Shown: piece after piece, positions 35,711 to 44,466 of the stretch
How the letters are laid out: each line of letters opens with the position of its first letter
Position numbering within the stretch: the first letter of the stretch is position 1
Assembly: GCF_025753795.1 (NCBI RefSeq)
Contig: NZ_JAOWPS010000003.1
Span: forward strand, 186,001 to 250,000
DNA: 64,000 bases
Direction of reading: 5' to 3'
Origin: Mesorhizobium sp. YC-39
Lineage (GTDB): Bacteria; Pseudomonadota; Alphaproteobacteria; Rhizobiales; Rhizobiaceae
Translations under genes and position numbers: made by a program
Notes under the pieces: generated by a model
The model's input: only the letters and a program-made list of their open reading frames with translations
Told to the model about the DNA's origin: nothing
The model's database searches: none

Positions 35711-37156
35711 ATGCCTGGCTGGAAAGAGACGATTTTCTGGCGCGGATCCTCAATCTTGATACCGGCACAAGTCGAGCGGCTGCTCCCCTATCTGTTCCTG
35801 CTTGCACTGATCTGCTTTGCGGTCGCTTTCCGGCCCCTGCTGCCTGTCGATGAAACGCGATATCTCAGCGTCACCTGGGAGATGTACCGAAGCGGACAGA
35901 TCTTCGTTCCGACGATGAATTTCGCGCCCTATCTGCAGAAACCGCCGCTGCTGTTCTGGCTCGTCGACCTGGTCTGGACCATTTTCGGCGCCAGCAGGAT
36001 CGCCGCGATGCTCGTCATCTTCGCCGCATCGTCGCTCGTTATCTGGCTGACGACATTGCTTGCAAGGGCGCTGTTTCCCGGTCGCGACGACATCGCAACC
36101 CGCCTCCCCTGGCTGGTCGCCGGAAGCACGGTCTTCGTCATTTACTCGACGCTGATCCTGTTCGACATGCTGCTGACGGCCTGCGTGCTCGCAGCGCTGT
36201 TGTCGCTTCTGGCTTTTGCCAGGAGCGGCAACCGCTGGCAGGCGGTTTTGGCGGGATTGTTCATCGGACTGGGCGTTCTGGCGAAAGGCCCTGTCGTGCT
36301 CATCCATGTCGGCACGCCCGTTCTGCTCTATCCATTCTGGCGTGATCGCCAGGGCGGACTGACGACGCCGAAATTCCTGGCGGGAGCAGGCCTAGCCATT
36401 CTCGTCGCATTGATTCCGGTGGCGATCTGGCTGGTGCCGGCGACCATCCTGACGAAAGGTAACTTCGTCTACGACCTCGTCTGGAACCAGTCGGCGGGGC
36501 GCGTCACTGGCAAGCTGCATGATTCCCATAGCCGGCCGTTCTATTTCTACATCCTGCTGATGCCGCTTCTGTTCATTCCATGGATTTTCGTGCCGCATGT
36601 CTGGCGATTGCAACTGCCGACGCGAATACGTGGTCTGATAGAGACCCGGTCAAAGGACTTGCCGGCACTGCGACTGTTGACGATGTCATTCGTGGCCATC
36701 GTGCTGATCTTCAGCGCGATATCCGGCAAGCAGCCGCACTACTTGGTTCCGGTCCTGCCTCTGGCAACGATCGTGTTCGGATATTTCATGGCGGAAGTGC
36801 CGCTCGCCAGTATCAAGGGGGCGGCCCTTTGCATGCTCGCCATATTCGGCGTCGGGCATGCAATCGCATCCGCCACCGCCTTCAAACGTTACGATCTCAT
36901 GCCGCTGGCGAATTTCATCGACCAGCGAAAGGACGCGGACTGGGCCGTCGACTTCGACTACCAGGCCGAGATAGGCTTCCTTGCCCGGATTGAGAGGCCG
37001 TTCGAACGTATCGACAATCCTCAGGAATGGCTTCGCTCCCATCCGGGCGGCTATGTCATCGAGCAATCCCGCAAAGATCCCGGCACATCGGAGCAGATCG
37101 CATTCCGCCTTCGCGTGGACCGTGACTATTTTGTCGTCCTCAAGGGACAGCATTGA
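35711..37156 (+). CDS. glycosyltransferase family 39 membrane protein (ArnT/PMT type)
   Basis: A 481-residue multi-pass membrane protein. It has about ten hydrophobic helices and a first periplasmic loop with the acidic pair in LLPVDETRYLSVTWEMYRSG, followed by PYLQKPPLLFWL, both typical of GT-C enzymes of family 39 that use polyprenyl-linked sugars. A C-terminal soluble domain (~400-481) follows. The start is uncertain: I use ATG 35711, while in-frame ATGs at 35639 and 35673 add an unlikely Cys-rich leader. Likely substrate is lipid A or another surface glycan, but this is not shown. Confidence 0.87.
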   Translation: MPGWKETIFWRGSSILIPAQVERLLPYLFLLALICFAVAFRPLLPVDETRYLSVTWEMYRSGQIFVPTMNFAPYLQKPPLLFWLVDLVWTIFGASRIAAMLVIFAASSLVIWLTTLLARALFPGRDDIATRLPWLVAGSTVFVIYSTLILFDMLLTACVLAALLSLLAFARSGNRWQAVLAGLFIGLGVLAKGPVVLIHVGTPVLLYPFWRDRQGGLTTPKFLAGAGLAILVALIPVAIWLVPATILTKGNFVYDLVWNQSAGRVTGKLHDSHSRPFYFYILLMPLLFIPWIFVPHVWRLQLPTRIRGLIETRSKDLPALRLLTMSFVAIVLIFSAISGKQPHYLVPVLPLATIVFGYFMAEVPLASIKGAALCMLAIFGVGHAIASATAFKRYDLMPLANFIDQRKDADWAVDFDYQAEIGFLARIERPFERIDNPQEWLRSHPGGYVIEQSRKDPGTSEQIAFRLRVDRDYFVVLKGQH

Positions 37157-37217
37157 GAGAATGGCGAGAACCGTTCCAGCCTACTGGTGAGACGTGCCAG
37201 ATGATCGACCGAACGAC

Positions 37218-37706
37218 CTATCCGAGTGGTCTTTCGAAGATCAACGCCGGTAGCCCCGAGCCGCCGCCGCAATCGGCAGTGTTGCCGGCGGTCAGAAACC
37301 CTTGCGCACGGTAGAAAGCGATGGCTGGCGCATTTGCTTCTTCCACCTCGACACGCAGCGTTCTCGCTTCCGGAAAGCTGGCCTCGATCTCTTCCAGCAG
37401 CATGCGGCCGATCCCTCGCCTCTGATAGTCCGGATGCACGTAGAGCTGGTTCAACAGAACGATCTTCTGGTCGGTGGTGGCGGCGGCGAACACCATGCCA
37501 CCGATGCGCTTGCCATCGTCCGCCACCAGGAATTCGGAGTTCGGCCGGGTCAACCGCGCCTTGAGAGAGGCGATCGAATGCCACTCGTCCGTGATCTCGG
37601 TGACCTTGGCGGCACCGTAGATGGCGTCATAGGTGGCGTGCCATGTCTCGACCAGCAGCGCCCGGATGGCCACCAGATCGCGTTCGCTGGCAGTACGGAC
37701 GAACAT
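37218..37706 (-). CDS. GNAT family N-acetyltransferase
   Basis: A 162-residue acetyltransferase of the GNAT fold. The acetyl-CoA loop is visible as LYVHPDYQRRGIGRMLLEEIE (motif A, Q/RxxGxG/A), and the C-terminal AIAFYRAQGFLTAGN is motif B. Acceptor is unknown. The ATG at 37706 is four bases beyond the gatB stop, so it is co-transcribed with gatB. Related GNATs modify amines or proteins. Confidence 0.88.
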   Translation of the reverse strand: MFVRTASERDLVAIRALLVETWHATYDAIYGAAKVTEITDEWHSIASLKARLTRPNSEFLVADDGKRIGGMVFAAATTDQKIVLLNQLYVHPDYQRRGIGRMLLEEIEASFPEARTLRVEVEEANAPAIAFYRAQGFLTAGNTADCGGGSGLPALIFERPLG

Positions 37707-37710
37707 TGCC

Positions 37711-39210
37711 CTACTCGATGCCGAGCTTGGCCTTGACGAGGTCGTTGACCGCCTGGGGATTGGCTTTGCCGCCCGTCGCCTTCATCACCTGGCCGACGAA
37801 CCAGCCGGCCATGGTCGGCTTGGCGCGCGCCTGCTCGACCTTGTCCGGGTTGGCGGCAATCACCTCGTCCACCGCCTTCTCGATGGCGCCGGTGTCGGTG
37901 ACCTGCTTCATGCCACGGCTCTCGACGAGCTGGCGCGGGTCGCCGCCCTCGTTCCAGACGATCTCGAACAGATCCTTGGCGATCTTGCCTGAGATGGTGC
38001 CTTCTTTGATCAGGTCGATGACGGCGCCGAGCTGGTCGGGCGAAACCGGTGCGTTTTCAATGTCTTCTCCAGCCTTGTTCAGAGCACCCAGAAAATCATT
38101 GATGACCCAGTTGGCGGCGAGCTTGCCATCGCGACCGGCGGCCACCTTCTCGAAATAGTCGGCGATCGCCTTTTCCGACACCAGGATCGAGGCGTCATAG
38201 GTCGAGAGCCCCAGCGAGGCGATCAACCGTGCCTTCTTGTCGTCCGGGAGCTCCGGCAGGTCTTTCGCCAGTGCGTCGACATAGGCCTGGTCGAACTCCA
38301 GCGGCAAAAGATCCGGATCCGGGAAATAGCGATAGTCATGCGCCTCTTCCTTGGTGCGCATGGAGCGCGTCTCGCCCTTGTTGGGGTCGAACAGCCGCGT
38401 TTCCTGGTCGATCTTGCCGCCATCCTCGAGAATGGCGATTTGCCGGCGCGCCTCATAGTCGATGGCCTGGCCGATGAAGCGGATCGAGTTGACGTTCTTG
38501 ATCTCGCAGCGCGTGCCGAATTCGCCGCCGGGCTTGCGCACCGAGACGTTGACGTCGGCGCGCAGTGAGCCTTCGTCCATATTGCCATCGCAAGTGCCGA
38601 GATAGCGCACGATGGTGCGCAGCTTGGTGACATAGGCCTTGGCCTCGTCGGCGGAGCGCATGTCCGGTTTGGAGACGATCTCCATCAGCGCCACGCCGGA
38701 ACGGTTCAGATCGACATAGGACATGGTCGGGTGCTGGTCGTGCATCGACTTGCCGGCATCCTGCTCCAGATGCAGCCGCTCAATGCCGACCTCAATGTCC
38801 TCGAACTCACCCTGCCGGTCGGGGCCGACCGAGACGATCACCTTGCCCTCGCCGACGATCGGCTGCTTGAACTGCGAGATCTGATAGCCCTGCGGCAAAT
38901 CGGGATAGAAATAGTTCTTCCGGTCGAAGACCGATTTATGGTTGATCTCCGCTCTAAGCCCCAGCCCGGTGCGGATTGCCTGCTTGATGCATTCCTCGTT
39001 GATCACCGGCAGCATGCCCGGCATCGCCGCGTCGACCAGGCTGACATTGGCGTTGGGCGCCGCGCCGAAAGTCGTCGAGGCGCCGGAAAACAGCTTTGCC
39101 TCCGAGGTCACCTGCGCGTGCACCTCGAGGCCGATGATGATTTCCCAGTCACCAGTGGCGCCAGGAATCAGGCGTTTGGCGTCGGGCGTGCGGGTATCGA
39201 TGAGGGTCAT
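37711..39210 (-). CDS. gatB: aspartyl/glutamyl-tRNA(Asn/Gln) amidotransferase subunit B
   Basis: A 499-residue subunit of the GatCAB complex, which converts misacylated Glu-tRNA(Gln) or Asp-tRNA(Asn). Visible are IIGLEVHAQV, KLFSGASTTFG, KNYFYPDLPQGYQISQ, SMHDQHPTMSYVDLNRSGVALMEIVS, and the C-terminal YqeY-like tail ending LVKAKLGIE. ATG 39210 is chosen since the family begins there. gatA and gatC are not in the window. The downstream GNAT gene follows within four bases. Confidence 0.97.
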   Translation of the reverse strand: MTLIDTRTPDAKRLIPGATGDWEIIIGLEVHAQVTSEAKLFSGASTTFGAAPNANVSLVDAAMPGMLPVINEECIKQAIRTGLGLRAEINHKSVFDRKNYFYPDLPQGYQISQFKQPIVGEGKVIVSVGPDRQGEFEDIEVGIERLHLEQDAGKSMHDQHPTMSYVDLNRSGVALMEIVSKPDMRSADEAKAYVTKLRTIVRYLGTCDGNMDEGSLRADVNVSVRKPGGEFGTRCEIKNVNSIRFIGQAIDYEARRQIAILEDGGKIDQETRLFDPNKGETRSMRTKEEAHDYRYFPDPDLLPLEFDQAYVDALAKDLPELPDDKKARLIASLGLSTYDASILVSEKAIADYFEKVAAGRDGKLAANWVINDFLGALNKAGEDIENAPVSPDQLGAVIDLIKEGTISGKIAKDLFEIVWNEGGDPRQLVESRGMKQVTDTGAIEKAVDEVIAANPDKVEQARAKPTMAGWFVGQVMKATGGKANPQAVNDLVKAKLGIE

Positions 39211-39499
39211 GGGAACTCGGCTGCGTATCGATTGGGTGCCTTTGTTTGCAGAATGCAAACGACAACATCTCGACTTTCGCTAGTGCAAACCGTTCCGCGA
39301 GACAAGCGTAAAGCCGCAGGCTGGCGTTTTCCGCCGCTTTCGCCTATATGCCGCTCATCCCAATGGAGAGTGGATGTCCACTTACGCACAGTCCCGGTAA
39401 GGCCCTGACCTCTTAGCGAGGCAGGGCAGAAAACCTGAAACCCCGTGCCGCGAAGCTTCGCGGCGGCGGCTTTTGTTGTTTTCCCGGGAATTCTATCAC

Positions 39500-39757
39500 A
39501 TGGACATTTCGCGCAGCGAACAGCGCATCCTGCACCTGCTTGCGCAGGGCGGGCGCATCGAAATCGAAAAGAACGAGAAGAAGCGGATCAATTCCGTCCA
39601 ATGCCTGACCCGCGATGGCTGGCGCTATCCGGGCGTCGATCTCAATCTGTTCAGGAAACTCAGGCGCAAAAAGGCGGTTTCCTCGTCAGGCGGCGGACCT
39701 TACCGCATCACCCGGCGCGGGCTCGAACTGGTCCGCGCCGAACTCGACAATAAGTAA
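39500..39757 (+). CDS. YjhX/UPF0386 family small protein
   Basis: An 85-residue protein of the YjhX family (UPF0386), with MDISRSEQRILHLLAQGGRI, CLTRDGWRYPGVDLNLFRKL and the late YRITRRGLELVRAELDNK. The pattern resembles a small winged-helix-like domain. E. coli YjhX has been proposed as a toxin in the YjhX-YjhQ pair, where YjhQ is a GNAT-type acetyltransferase. No such partner is adjacent here. ATG 39500 is preferred to the upstream start of the same frame. A hairpin terminator follows, so it looks monocistronic. Confidence 0.85.
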   Translation: MDISRSEQRILHLLAQGGRIEIEKNEKKRINSVQCLTRDGWRYPGVDLNLFRKLRRKKAVSSSGGGPYRITRRGLELVRAELDNK

Positions 39758-39765
39758 AGGCAACT

Positions 39766-39799
39766 CCGCCGGCCGACATCCGGTCGGCGGGTTTCTTTC
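39766..39799. terminator. hairpin between convergent YjhX and CBS genes
   Basis: CCGCCGGCC (39766-39774) pairs with GGTCGGCGG (39782-39790) with one G-T pair, and GTTTCTTT follows. It fits a terminator of the plus-strand YjhX-type gene. Confidence 0.65.
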
Positions 39800-39805
39800 G
39801 CAGCT

Positions 39806-40237
39806 TTACGCCGTGGCGATATAGGCCCTGATCTCCTCGGCCTCACGCTCGACATCCTCGATGCGCCGCTTCACCACGTCGCCGATCGAGATGATGCCGT
39901 CGAGCAGGCCGTCCTTTTCCACCGGCAGATGGCGGAAACGGCCCCTGGTCATGATCTCCATGACCTCGTTGACGGTGTGGTTCTCATTGCAGATCTTCAC
40001 CTTGGGCGTCATCGCCGAACGCACAGCGATTTCGAGTGCGGCCGCACCTTCCTTGGCAAGCACCCGCACGACGTCCCGCTCGGAAAGGATGCCGACGATC
40101 TTGTGATCGCCATTGGTGATGACCAGCGCGCCGATCCTGTGTTCGGTCAGAATGCGAATGGCCTCGCTCAGCTTTTCGTTTGGCCCGCACGTCAACACGT
40201 CATGGCCTTTTTTCTCGAGAATTGCCTTAACAGTCAT
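39806..40237 (-). CDS. tandem CBS domain protein
   Basis: A 143-residue protein made of two CBS domains (about 10-65 and 75-135), with ITEHRIGALVITNGDHKIVGILSERDVVR-type first repeat and FRHLPVEKDGLLDGIISIGDVVK in the second. CBS pairs bind adenosine nucleotides and sense energy or redox state; stand-alone forms regulate other proteins. Partner unknown. The ATG at 40237 is clear, and the rhizobial homologues are of the same length. Confidence 0.92.
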   Translation of the reverse strand: MTVKAILEKKGHDVLTCGPNEKLSEAIRILTEHRIGALVITNGDHKIVGILSERDVVRVLAKEGAAALEIAVRSAMTPKVKICNENHTVNEVMEIMTRGRFRHLPVEKDGLLDGIISIGDVVKRRIEDVEREAEEIRAYIATA

Positions 40238-40341
40238 GGCGTCCTCCTCAGCTTTACTTGCCGGCTCCTGCCCTGGCCGGCTTTCACATTGTAGTGGACA
40301 TCGTGCGCCGTGATCCGTTGCATTTCAAGTGCGCGCGGGCC

Positions 40342-41088
40342 TCAGACCGTGAACTCGTCCGCCTGCTGACGCCGATCAAAAAACCGCAGGCCGAAGAAGC
40401 CGGCGACGAAGCCGCCAATATGGGCCTCCCAGGCAATCTGGCCATCGACTCCGGGTGCGCCGATAAGGCCGGTGACGAGGTTGATCACCATCCAGACCGC
40501 GAGGAAGGTTACAACCCCGCGCGAGCGGAACACCTCGGCCATCGGCAGCGGCGCTCCGGCGAAGGCGGCCTTGCCTGACGATCGGTCGATGCGGAAGCCA
40601 AAGCGGGCGGCCGCCCCCATCATGCCCGATATCGCGCCCGACGCGCCGACCAGCGGCGCCTGGCCGAGCGGATGCACGGCCCAGAACAGCACCACCGCCG
40701 CCAATCCCGTCGCGGCGAAGAACAGGCTGAAGCGAAGGGCGCCGAAGCGGTTTGCCAGGGGCGAGCCGAAAGCGGCCAGCCACACCATGTTGATGGCGAG
40801 ATGGGCAAAGCCGCCATGCAGGAAGGCATAGGTGAACGGGCTCGAAAATGCATAGAAATCAAGGTCGAAGCGACCGGAATAGCGGATCGGAATGAAGGCA
40901 GCCCGGATCAGCAGCGACAGGTCCTGCTCGTCGGTCAGTACATAGGCCTGGATCAGGTAAACGATAACGCAGATGACGATCACCGCCAGCACAATAGGCG
41001 GCAGATTGAACACCGGTTCACGGCGCTGCTCCTCCGGCTCGCGCGGTTCGCCCTGCTCGATGTCCGATGGGCTTACTGGTTCACTCAT
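40342..41088 (-). CDS. rhomboid family intramembrane serine protease
   Basis: A 248-residue membrane protein with six or seven hydrophobic helices after a charged N-terminal tail. The active-site serine lies in VGASGAISGMMGA, the histidine in AHIGGFVAGFFGL, and the helix with the HGGFAHLAINMVWL signature is present. The catalytic dyad is intact, so a working protease is likely. Substrate unknown. ATG 41088 (MSEPVS) is chosen; the open frame upstream of it reads as unrelated residues. It stands alone. Confidence 0.92.
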   Translation of the reverse strand: MSEPVSPSDIEQGEPREPEEQRREPVFNLPPIVLAVIVICVIVYLIQAYVLTDEQDLSLLIRAAFIPIRYSGRFDLDFYAFSSPFTYAFLHGGFAHLAINMVWLAAFGSPLANRFGALRFSLFFAATGLAAVVLFWAVHPLGQAPLVGASGAISGMMGAAARFGFRIDRSSGKAAFAGAPLPMAEVFRSRGVVTFLAVWMVINLVTGLIGAPGVDGQIAWEAHIGGFVAGFFGLRFFDRRQQADEFTV

Positions 41089-41506
41089 TTGCACTCGGTC
41101 CCAGGATTCGACTTCGCGAGCATCTAGGCCACGGCCGGCCAAATCACAAACGGCGAATCGTCCCCGCGACCCCAATGGGGGTGCGAATCAAAAACGGGCG
41201 CGAATCAAAAAGAAGCCGTCCAAGGTTTCCCTTGAACGGCTGGTCGAGTCCCCCGACCCCCAAAACTCTTGACTGAAGTTGCTGCCGATCGTCGCGAAAC
41301 GACCGCTTCTGGAGTGGTTTTGGTGTGCCACAGGCCCCGTCCGGACGCAACGTAAACCACTTGTTAACCTTAACGGCCCCGACCCGTGAACAAGTGTTAA
41401 CGACGCTGGCACGCATCCTGCTCGGCAACGCATGTAGGTCATCGGAGGGCGCCCCTTCTGTTCACCGATGGGACATCAGACGACAGAATGCGCGGAGCTG
41501 CATAGC

Positions 41507-42145
41507 ATGAACCAGAACGGATCGATCACGCTGTTCCATTATTGGAACCGACTGCGTGACGGACGCCCTGCCCCGAAACGCTCGGAAGTCGAGCCCGCCG
41601 ACATCAAGTCGCTGCTGGCCGACACGTTCATCCTGGAAAAGGATACGCGTGGCGAAGCGGTATTCCGGCTCGCCGGCACCCGGCTTTGCGCGGTCTATGG
41701 CCGTGAGCTGAAAGGGTTTTCCTTTCCCTCACTATGGCGTGATAAGGACCGGCGGCTCGTCGCAAGGCTGATCGATGGCGTCTTCGATCAGAAATCCGTG
41801 GTGCTCGTCACCTATGTGGGGTTCAGCCGCAACGGCCGCTCCAACAAGTTCGAACTGCTCGCCCTGCCGCTCGACGGCGGCATCGAAAATCCGCGCTGCC
41901 TTGGCGTGATAAGTGCTGCGGAAAAGCCCTTCTGGTTGGGTGCCGATCCGATCGCCGACGCCTTGATCGATTCGATCCGCGTCGTCGATCCGGAGAAGGA
42001 ACCGGCGTTCCTAAACAACAGGCCGGCTATCGACGTACCCTCGCTCGCTCCCCTGGAGCTCGATCCGCCAGAGACGATTTCGGCGCTGGGTCACGCGCGC
42101 CGCATCCGTCATCTCGTCGTTTTCGACGGCGGGCGCGAGGAATAA
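41507..42145 (+). CDS. PAS_5 (DUF1457) domain protein
   Basis: A 212-residue protein with an N-terminal PAS_5 domain, recognisable from FHYWNRLRDGRPAPKRSEVEPADIK, GEAVFRLAGTRLCAVYGRELKG, and FSFPSLW. The C-terminal third has no known motif. MopJ of Caulobacter belongs to this family and links starvation signals to cell-cycle control, so a signalling role is plausible. I choose ATG 41507, which follows GGAG by nine bases; ATG 41468 in frame adds 13 residues. The next gene encodes a tandem PilZ protein 83 to 107 bases on. Confidence 0.85.
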   Translation: MNQNGSITLFHYWNRLRDGRPAPKRSEVEPADIKSLLADTFILEKDTRGEAVFRLAGTRLCAVYGRELKGFSFPSLWRDKDRRLVARLIDGVFDQKSVVLVTYVGFSRNGRSNKFELLALPLDGGIENPRCLGVISAAEKPFWLGADPIADALIDSIRVVDPEKEPAFLNNRPAIDVPSLAPLELDPPETISALGHARRIRHLVVFDGGREE

Positions 42146-42252
42146 TCTTAAAGTAACGGGGGCAGGCTTTCCCCTTTGTTAACTTGCTTTGCTGTAGTTT
42201 TCCATGAAATTCCCGCATCACGCGCGGAATGCCAAACGGGGTGCAGGCAGTC

Positions 42253-42870
42253 ATGAGGTCAGCGGCGGTCGAATCCGCGCCGTCCCAAGCCGAAAGGCGT
42301 AACTTTCAGCGCGTCCGCGTGAAGATCTACGGACGCTTCATGCTGGAGGATCGCACCGAATATCCGTGCCAGGTGGTCGACATGTCGCCTGGCAATGTAT
42401 CGTTTCGCTGCGAGCGCATCGGCATGCCGGGCGAGAAAGTCATCGCCTATATCGACCATATCGGCCGCATAGAGGGCGTCGTCACCCGCACCCTGCAGGA
42501 TGGCTTCGCGATGACCGTCATCGCGTCGGAGCGCAAGAAGGACAAGCTCGCCGCGCAATTGACCTGGCTCGCCAACAAGCACGAGCTCGACCTGCCGGAA
42601 GACCGTCGTCATGAACGCGTGGCGCCGCGCAATCCGACAAGCGTGCTTCAGCTTACCGACGGGCGCCAGTACCAGTGCCGCATCATCGACCTGTCGCTTT
42701 CTGGCGCAGCGATCGAAATCGACGTCAAGCCGGCGATCGGCGTCCAGGTGACGCTGGGCACGATGCGCGGCCAGATAGTGCGGCACTTCGAGGACGGCGT
42801 GGCCATCGAGTTCGCGGTCATCCAGCGGCCGGAAACACTCGATTCCGAGTTCAACGCACCCGGCATCTGA
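42253..42870 (+). CDS. tandem PilZ domain protein (c-di-GMP binding)
   Basis: A 205-residue protein with two PilZ domains. The first (~12-90) carries RRNFQRVRV and DMSPGNVSFRC, the second (~115-195) RRHERVAPR and DLSLSGAAIEIDV, matching the RxxxR and D/NxSxxG ligand motifs best in the second copy. It should bind c-di-GMP and pass the signal to a partner. The start may be ATG 42253 or the in-frame ATG 42229. It is followed by a good terminator and by the LapG-like protease gene. Confidence 0.9.
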   Translation: MRSAAVESAPSQAERRNFQRVRVKIYGRFMLEDRTEYPCQVVDMSPGNVSFRCERIGMPGEKVIAYIDHIGRIEGVVTRTLQDGFAMTVIASERKKDKLAAQLTWLANKHELDLPEDRRHERVAPRNPTSVLQLTDGRQYQCRIIDLSLSGAAIEIDVKPAIGVQVTLGTMRGQIVRHFEDGVAIEFAVIQRPETLDSEFNAPGI

Positions 42871-42895
42871 AGGACAGCAACACTTGCGCGAACCG

Positions 42896-42921
42896 AACCG
42901 GCCCATTTCGGCCGGTTTTTT
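42896..42921 (+). terminator. intrinsic terminator after the PilZ gene
   Basis: AACCGGCC (42896-42903), six-base loop, GGCCGGTT (42910-42917) and a T run to 42921 form a standard rho-independent terminator 26 bases past the stop. Confidence 0.9.
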
Positions 42922-43178
42922 GTTGGCCGGCGCCGGCCGAAGCGGTCTGCTTGCCGGCGCTCTGTCCTTTTGTTCGCCTTCGGGACTTTCCCAAAAACCG
43001 GAGCGAATTCGGTCGAGGCAGCGAATACGACCCGGCCAGGAATGCCTGATAATATCATTACTCAAATGATTCAAATTTTATGTTTATTCTACTGGCGTTT
43101 TACTTAATATCTACTCCGCTCTTTTGCGTCGAATAAATCCAGCCGTGTCATTGTCTCCTCAAACGGGGAGACTAAACA
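42922..43178 (+). promoter_or_regulatory. AT-rich leader of the BTLCP gene with RBS hairpin
   Basis: The stretch 43050-43140 is clearly richer in A and T than its surroundings and carries the promoter of the next gene. Just before the start codon, GTCTCC (43153-43158) can pair with GGAGAC (43167-43172). The second arm contains the Shine-Dalgarno GGAGA, so a closed hairpin would block ribosome binding. This may be a translational switch, but it has not been tested. Confidence 0.4.
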
Positions 43179-43787
43179 ATGATAAAGACGAGGGGCAAGC
43201 TGTTGCTCTTGGCAATGGCGCTGCAGCTTTCCGCCTGGGGGACAGCAGAGGCAGCGGGACCTGCCTTCATGCATACCGGCGGCCGCACCACACAGCCGGT
43301 CGGTCATTACGAGTTCTGCCAGAAGCTGCCGCGGGAATGCAGCCAGAGGACGCCGAAGCAGGCGCCGATCGAGCTGACCCGCAAGCTGTGGGCGAAGATC
43401 GTGAGCATCAACAATTCGGTCAACACCAGGATCGAGCCGCGCACCGACATGGAACTGTGGGGCAAGGAAGAAGTCTGGTCCTTCCCCGACAGCGGGTTCG
43501 GCGATTGCGAGGACTATGCGCTGGAGAAGCGCCGCGAGCTGATGGCTATCGGCGTCCCGGCCGGCGATCTGTTGATGACGGTGGCGCGCCAGCAGAATGG
43601 CGACGGCCACGCGGTGCTGACCGTGCGCACCAGCCTCGGCGAGTTCATCCTCGACAATCTGAAGTCCAAGGTGCTGCCCTGGACCGCCACCGACTACACC
43701 TACCTCAAGCGCCAATCGAGCCAGAATTCGGGCGTTTGGGTAACGATCAACGACGGCCGCTCCGACGCGGTCGCCAGCGTCCGCTAG
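43179..43787 (+). CDS. BTLCP family periplasmic cysteine protease (LapG-like)
   Basis: A 202-residue exported protein with a signal peptide (~1-26, ending AEA-AG). The bacterial transglutaminase-like cysteine protease core has the catalytic Cys in GFGDCEDYALEKRREL (about residue 110), the His in GDGHAVLTVR and the Asp in ILDNLKS. This is the family of LapG, which cleaves surface adhesins under control of c-di-GMP through LapD. LapD and a LapA-type adhesin are not in the window. The neighbouring tandem PilZ gene fits a c-di-GMP link. Two terminator hairpins follow. Confidence 0.9.
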   Translation: MIKTRGKLLLLAMALQLSAWGTAEAAGPAFMHTGGRTTQPVGHYEFCQKLPRECSQRTPKQAPIELTRKLWAKIVSINNSVNTRIEPRTDMELWGKEEVWSFPDSGFGDCEDYALEKRRELMAIGVPAGDLLMTVARQQNGDGHAVLTVRTSLGEFILDNLKSKVLPWTATDYTYLKRQSSQNSGVWVTINDGRSDAVASVR

Positions 43788-43803
43788 AAGGACGCGACGC
43801 AAA

Positions 43804-43877
43804 AACCCGGTCGAGTCCCCACCCTCCCCGTCCCCAACGACCGGGTTAGGAGCCGGCCCCGTCCCCGGGCCGGCTCC
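43804..43877 (+). terminator. two successive hairpins after the BTLCP gene
   Basis: AACCCGGTCG / CGACCGGGTT (43804-43813 and 43838-43847) and GGAGCCGGCCC / GGGCCGGCTCC (43849-43859 and 43867-43877). The second is followed by GCTGTTTTGT. Two strong stems in 74 bases indicate an efficient end of transcription between convergent genes. Confidence 0.8.
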
Positions 43878-43907
43878 GCTGTTTTGTGGAACGGCATTGG
43901 ATCTAGC

Positions 43908-44435
43908 CTACGCCTTCTTCAACCCCGCCTTGAAGCGCTTGGCGTTGGCGACGTAGTGCGCGGCCGAGCCGCGCAGCCTGGCAACCGCGGCATCGTCCAG
44001 GTCCCGCACCACGCGCGCGGGCGAGCCGACGATCAGCGAATTGTCAGGGAATTCCTTGCCTTCGGTGACCAGCGCGCCGGCGCCGACGAGCGAATTCTTG
44101 CCGATCTTCGCGCCGTTGAGCACAATGGCGCCCATGCCGATCAGACTGTTGTCACCAATCGTGCAGCCATGCAGCAGCGCGCGGTGGCCGATCGTGCAGC
44201 CTTGCCCGACGGTCAGGGGGTAGCCTGGATCGGTGTGCATGACCGTGTGTTCCTGTACGTTGGTGTCGGCGCCGATGACGATCGGCTCGTTGTCGCCGCG
44301 AATGACGACGCCGAACCAGAAGCCTGCATTGCGGCCGACCCTGATATCGCCGATCAGCGTCGCATCGGGCGCGATCCAATTGCTGTCCGCGTCCTCAAAA
44401 CCGGGCGCCTTTCCGTCGATCGCATAGAGCGGCAT
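43908..44435 (-). CDS. gamma carbonic anhydrase family protein
   Basis: A 175-residue left-handed beta-helix protein. Hexapeptide repeats run through ~15-150, with GDIRVGRNAGFWFGVVIRGDNEP, VQEHTVMHTDPGYP, CTIGHRALLHGC, and LIGMGAIVLNGAKIGKNSL. The histidines fit the metal site of YrdA/CaiE-type gamma carbonic anhydrase homologues. Activity in CO2 hydration is not certain for this subgroup. ATG 44435 is clear. A repeat element lies just upstream. Confidence 0.92.
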   Translation of the reverse strand: MPLYAIDGKAPGFEDADSNWIAPDATLIGDIRVGRNAGFWFGVVIRGDNEPIVIGADTNVQEHTVMHTDPGYPLTVGQGCTIGHRALLHGCTIGDNSLIGMGAIVLNGAKIGKNSLVGAGALVTEGKEFPDNSLIVGSPARVVRDLDDAAVARLRGSAAHYVANAKRFKAGLKKA

Positions 44436-44466
44436 TTTTCGCCTCCGAATCGTCTCTCACTAAGCT

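Noticed and set aside
41359..41395. Inverted pair ACTTGTT / AACAAGT with TTAA-rich surroundings upstream of the PAS_5 gene, considered as a CtrA or other regulator site.
   Set aside because: The TTAA boxes do not have the seven-base spacing of the CtrA consensus and the inverted arms are too short to be convincing.
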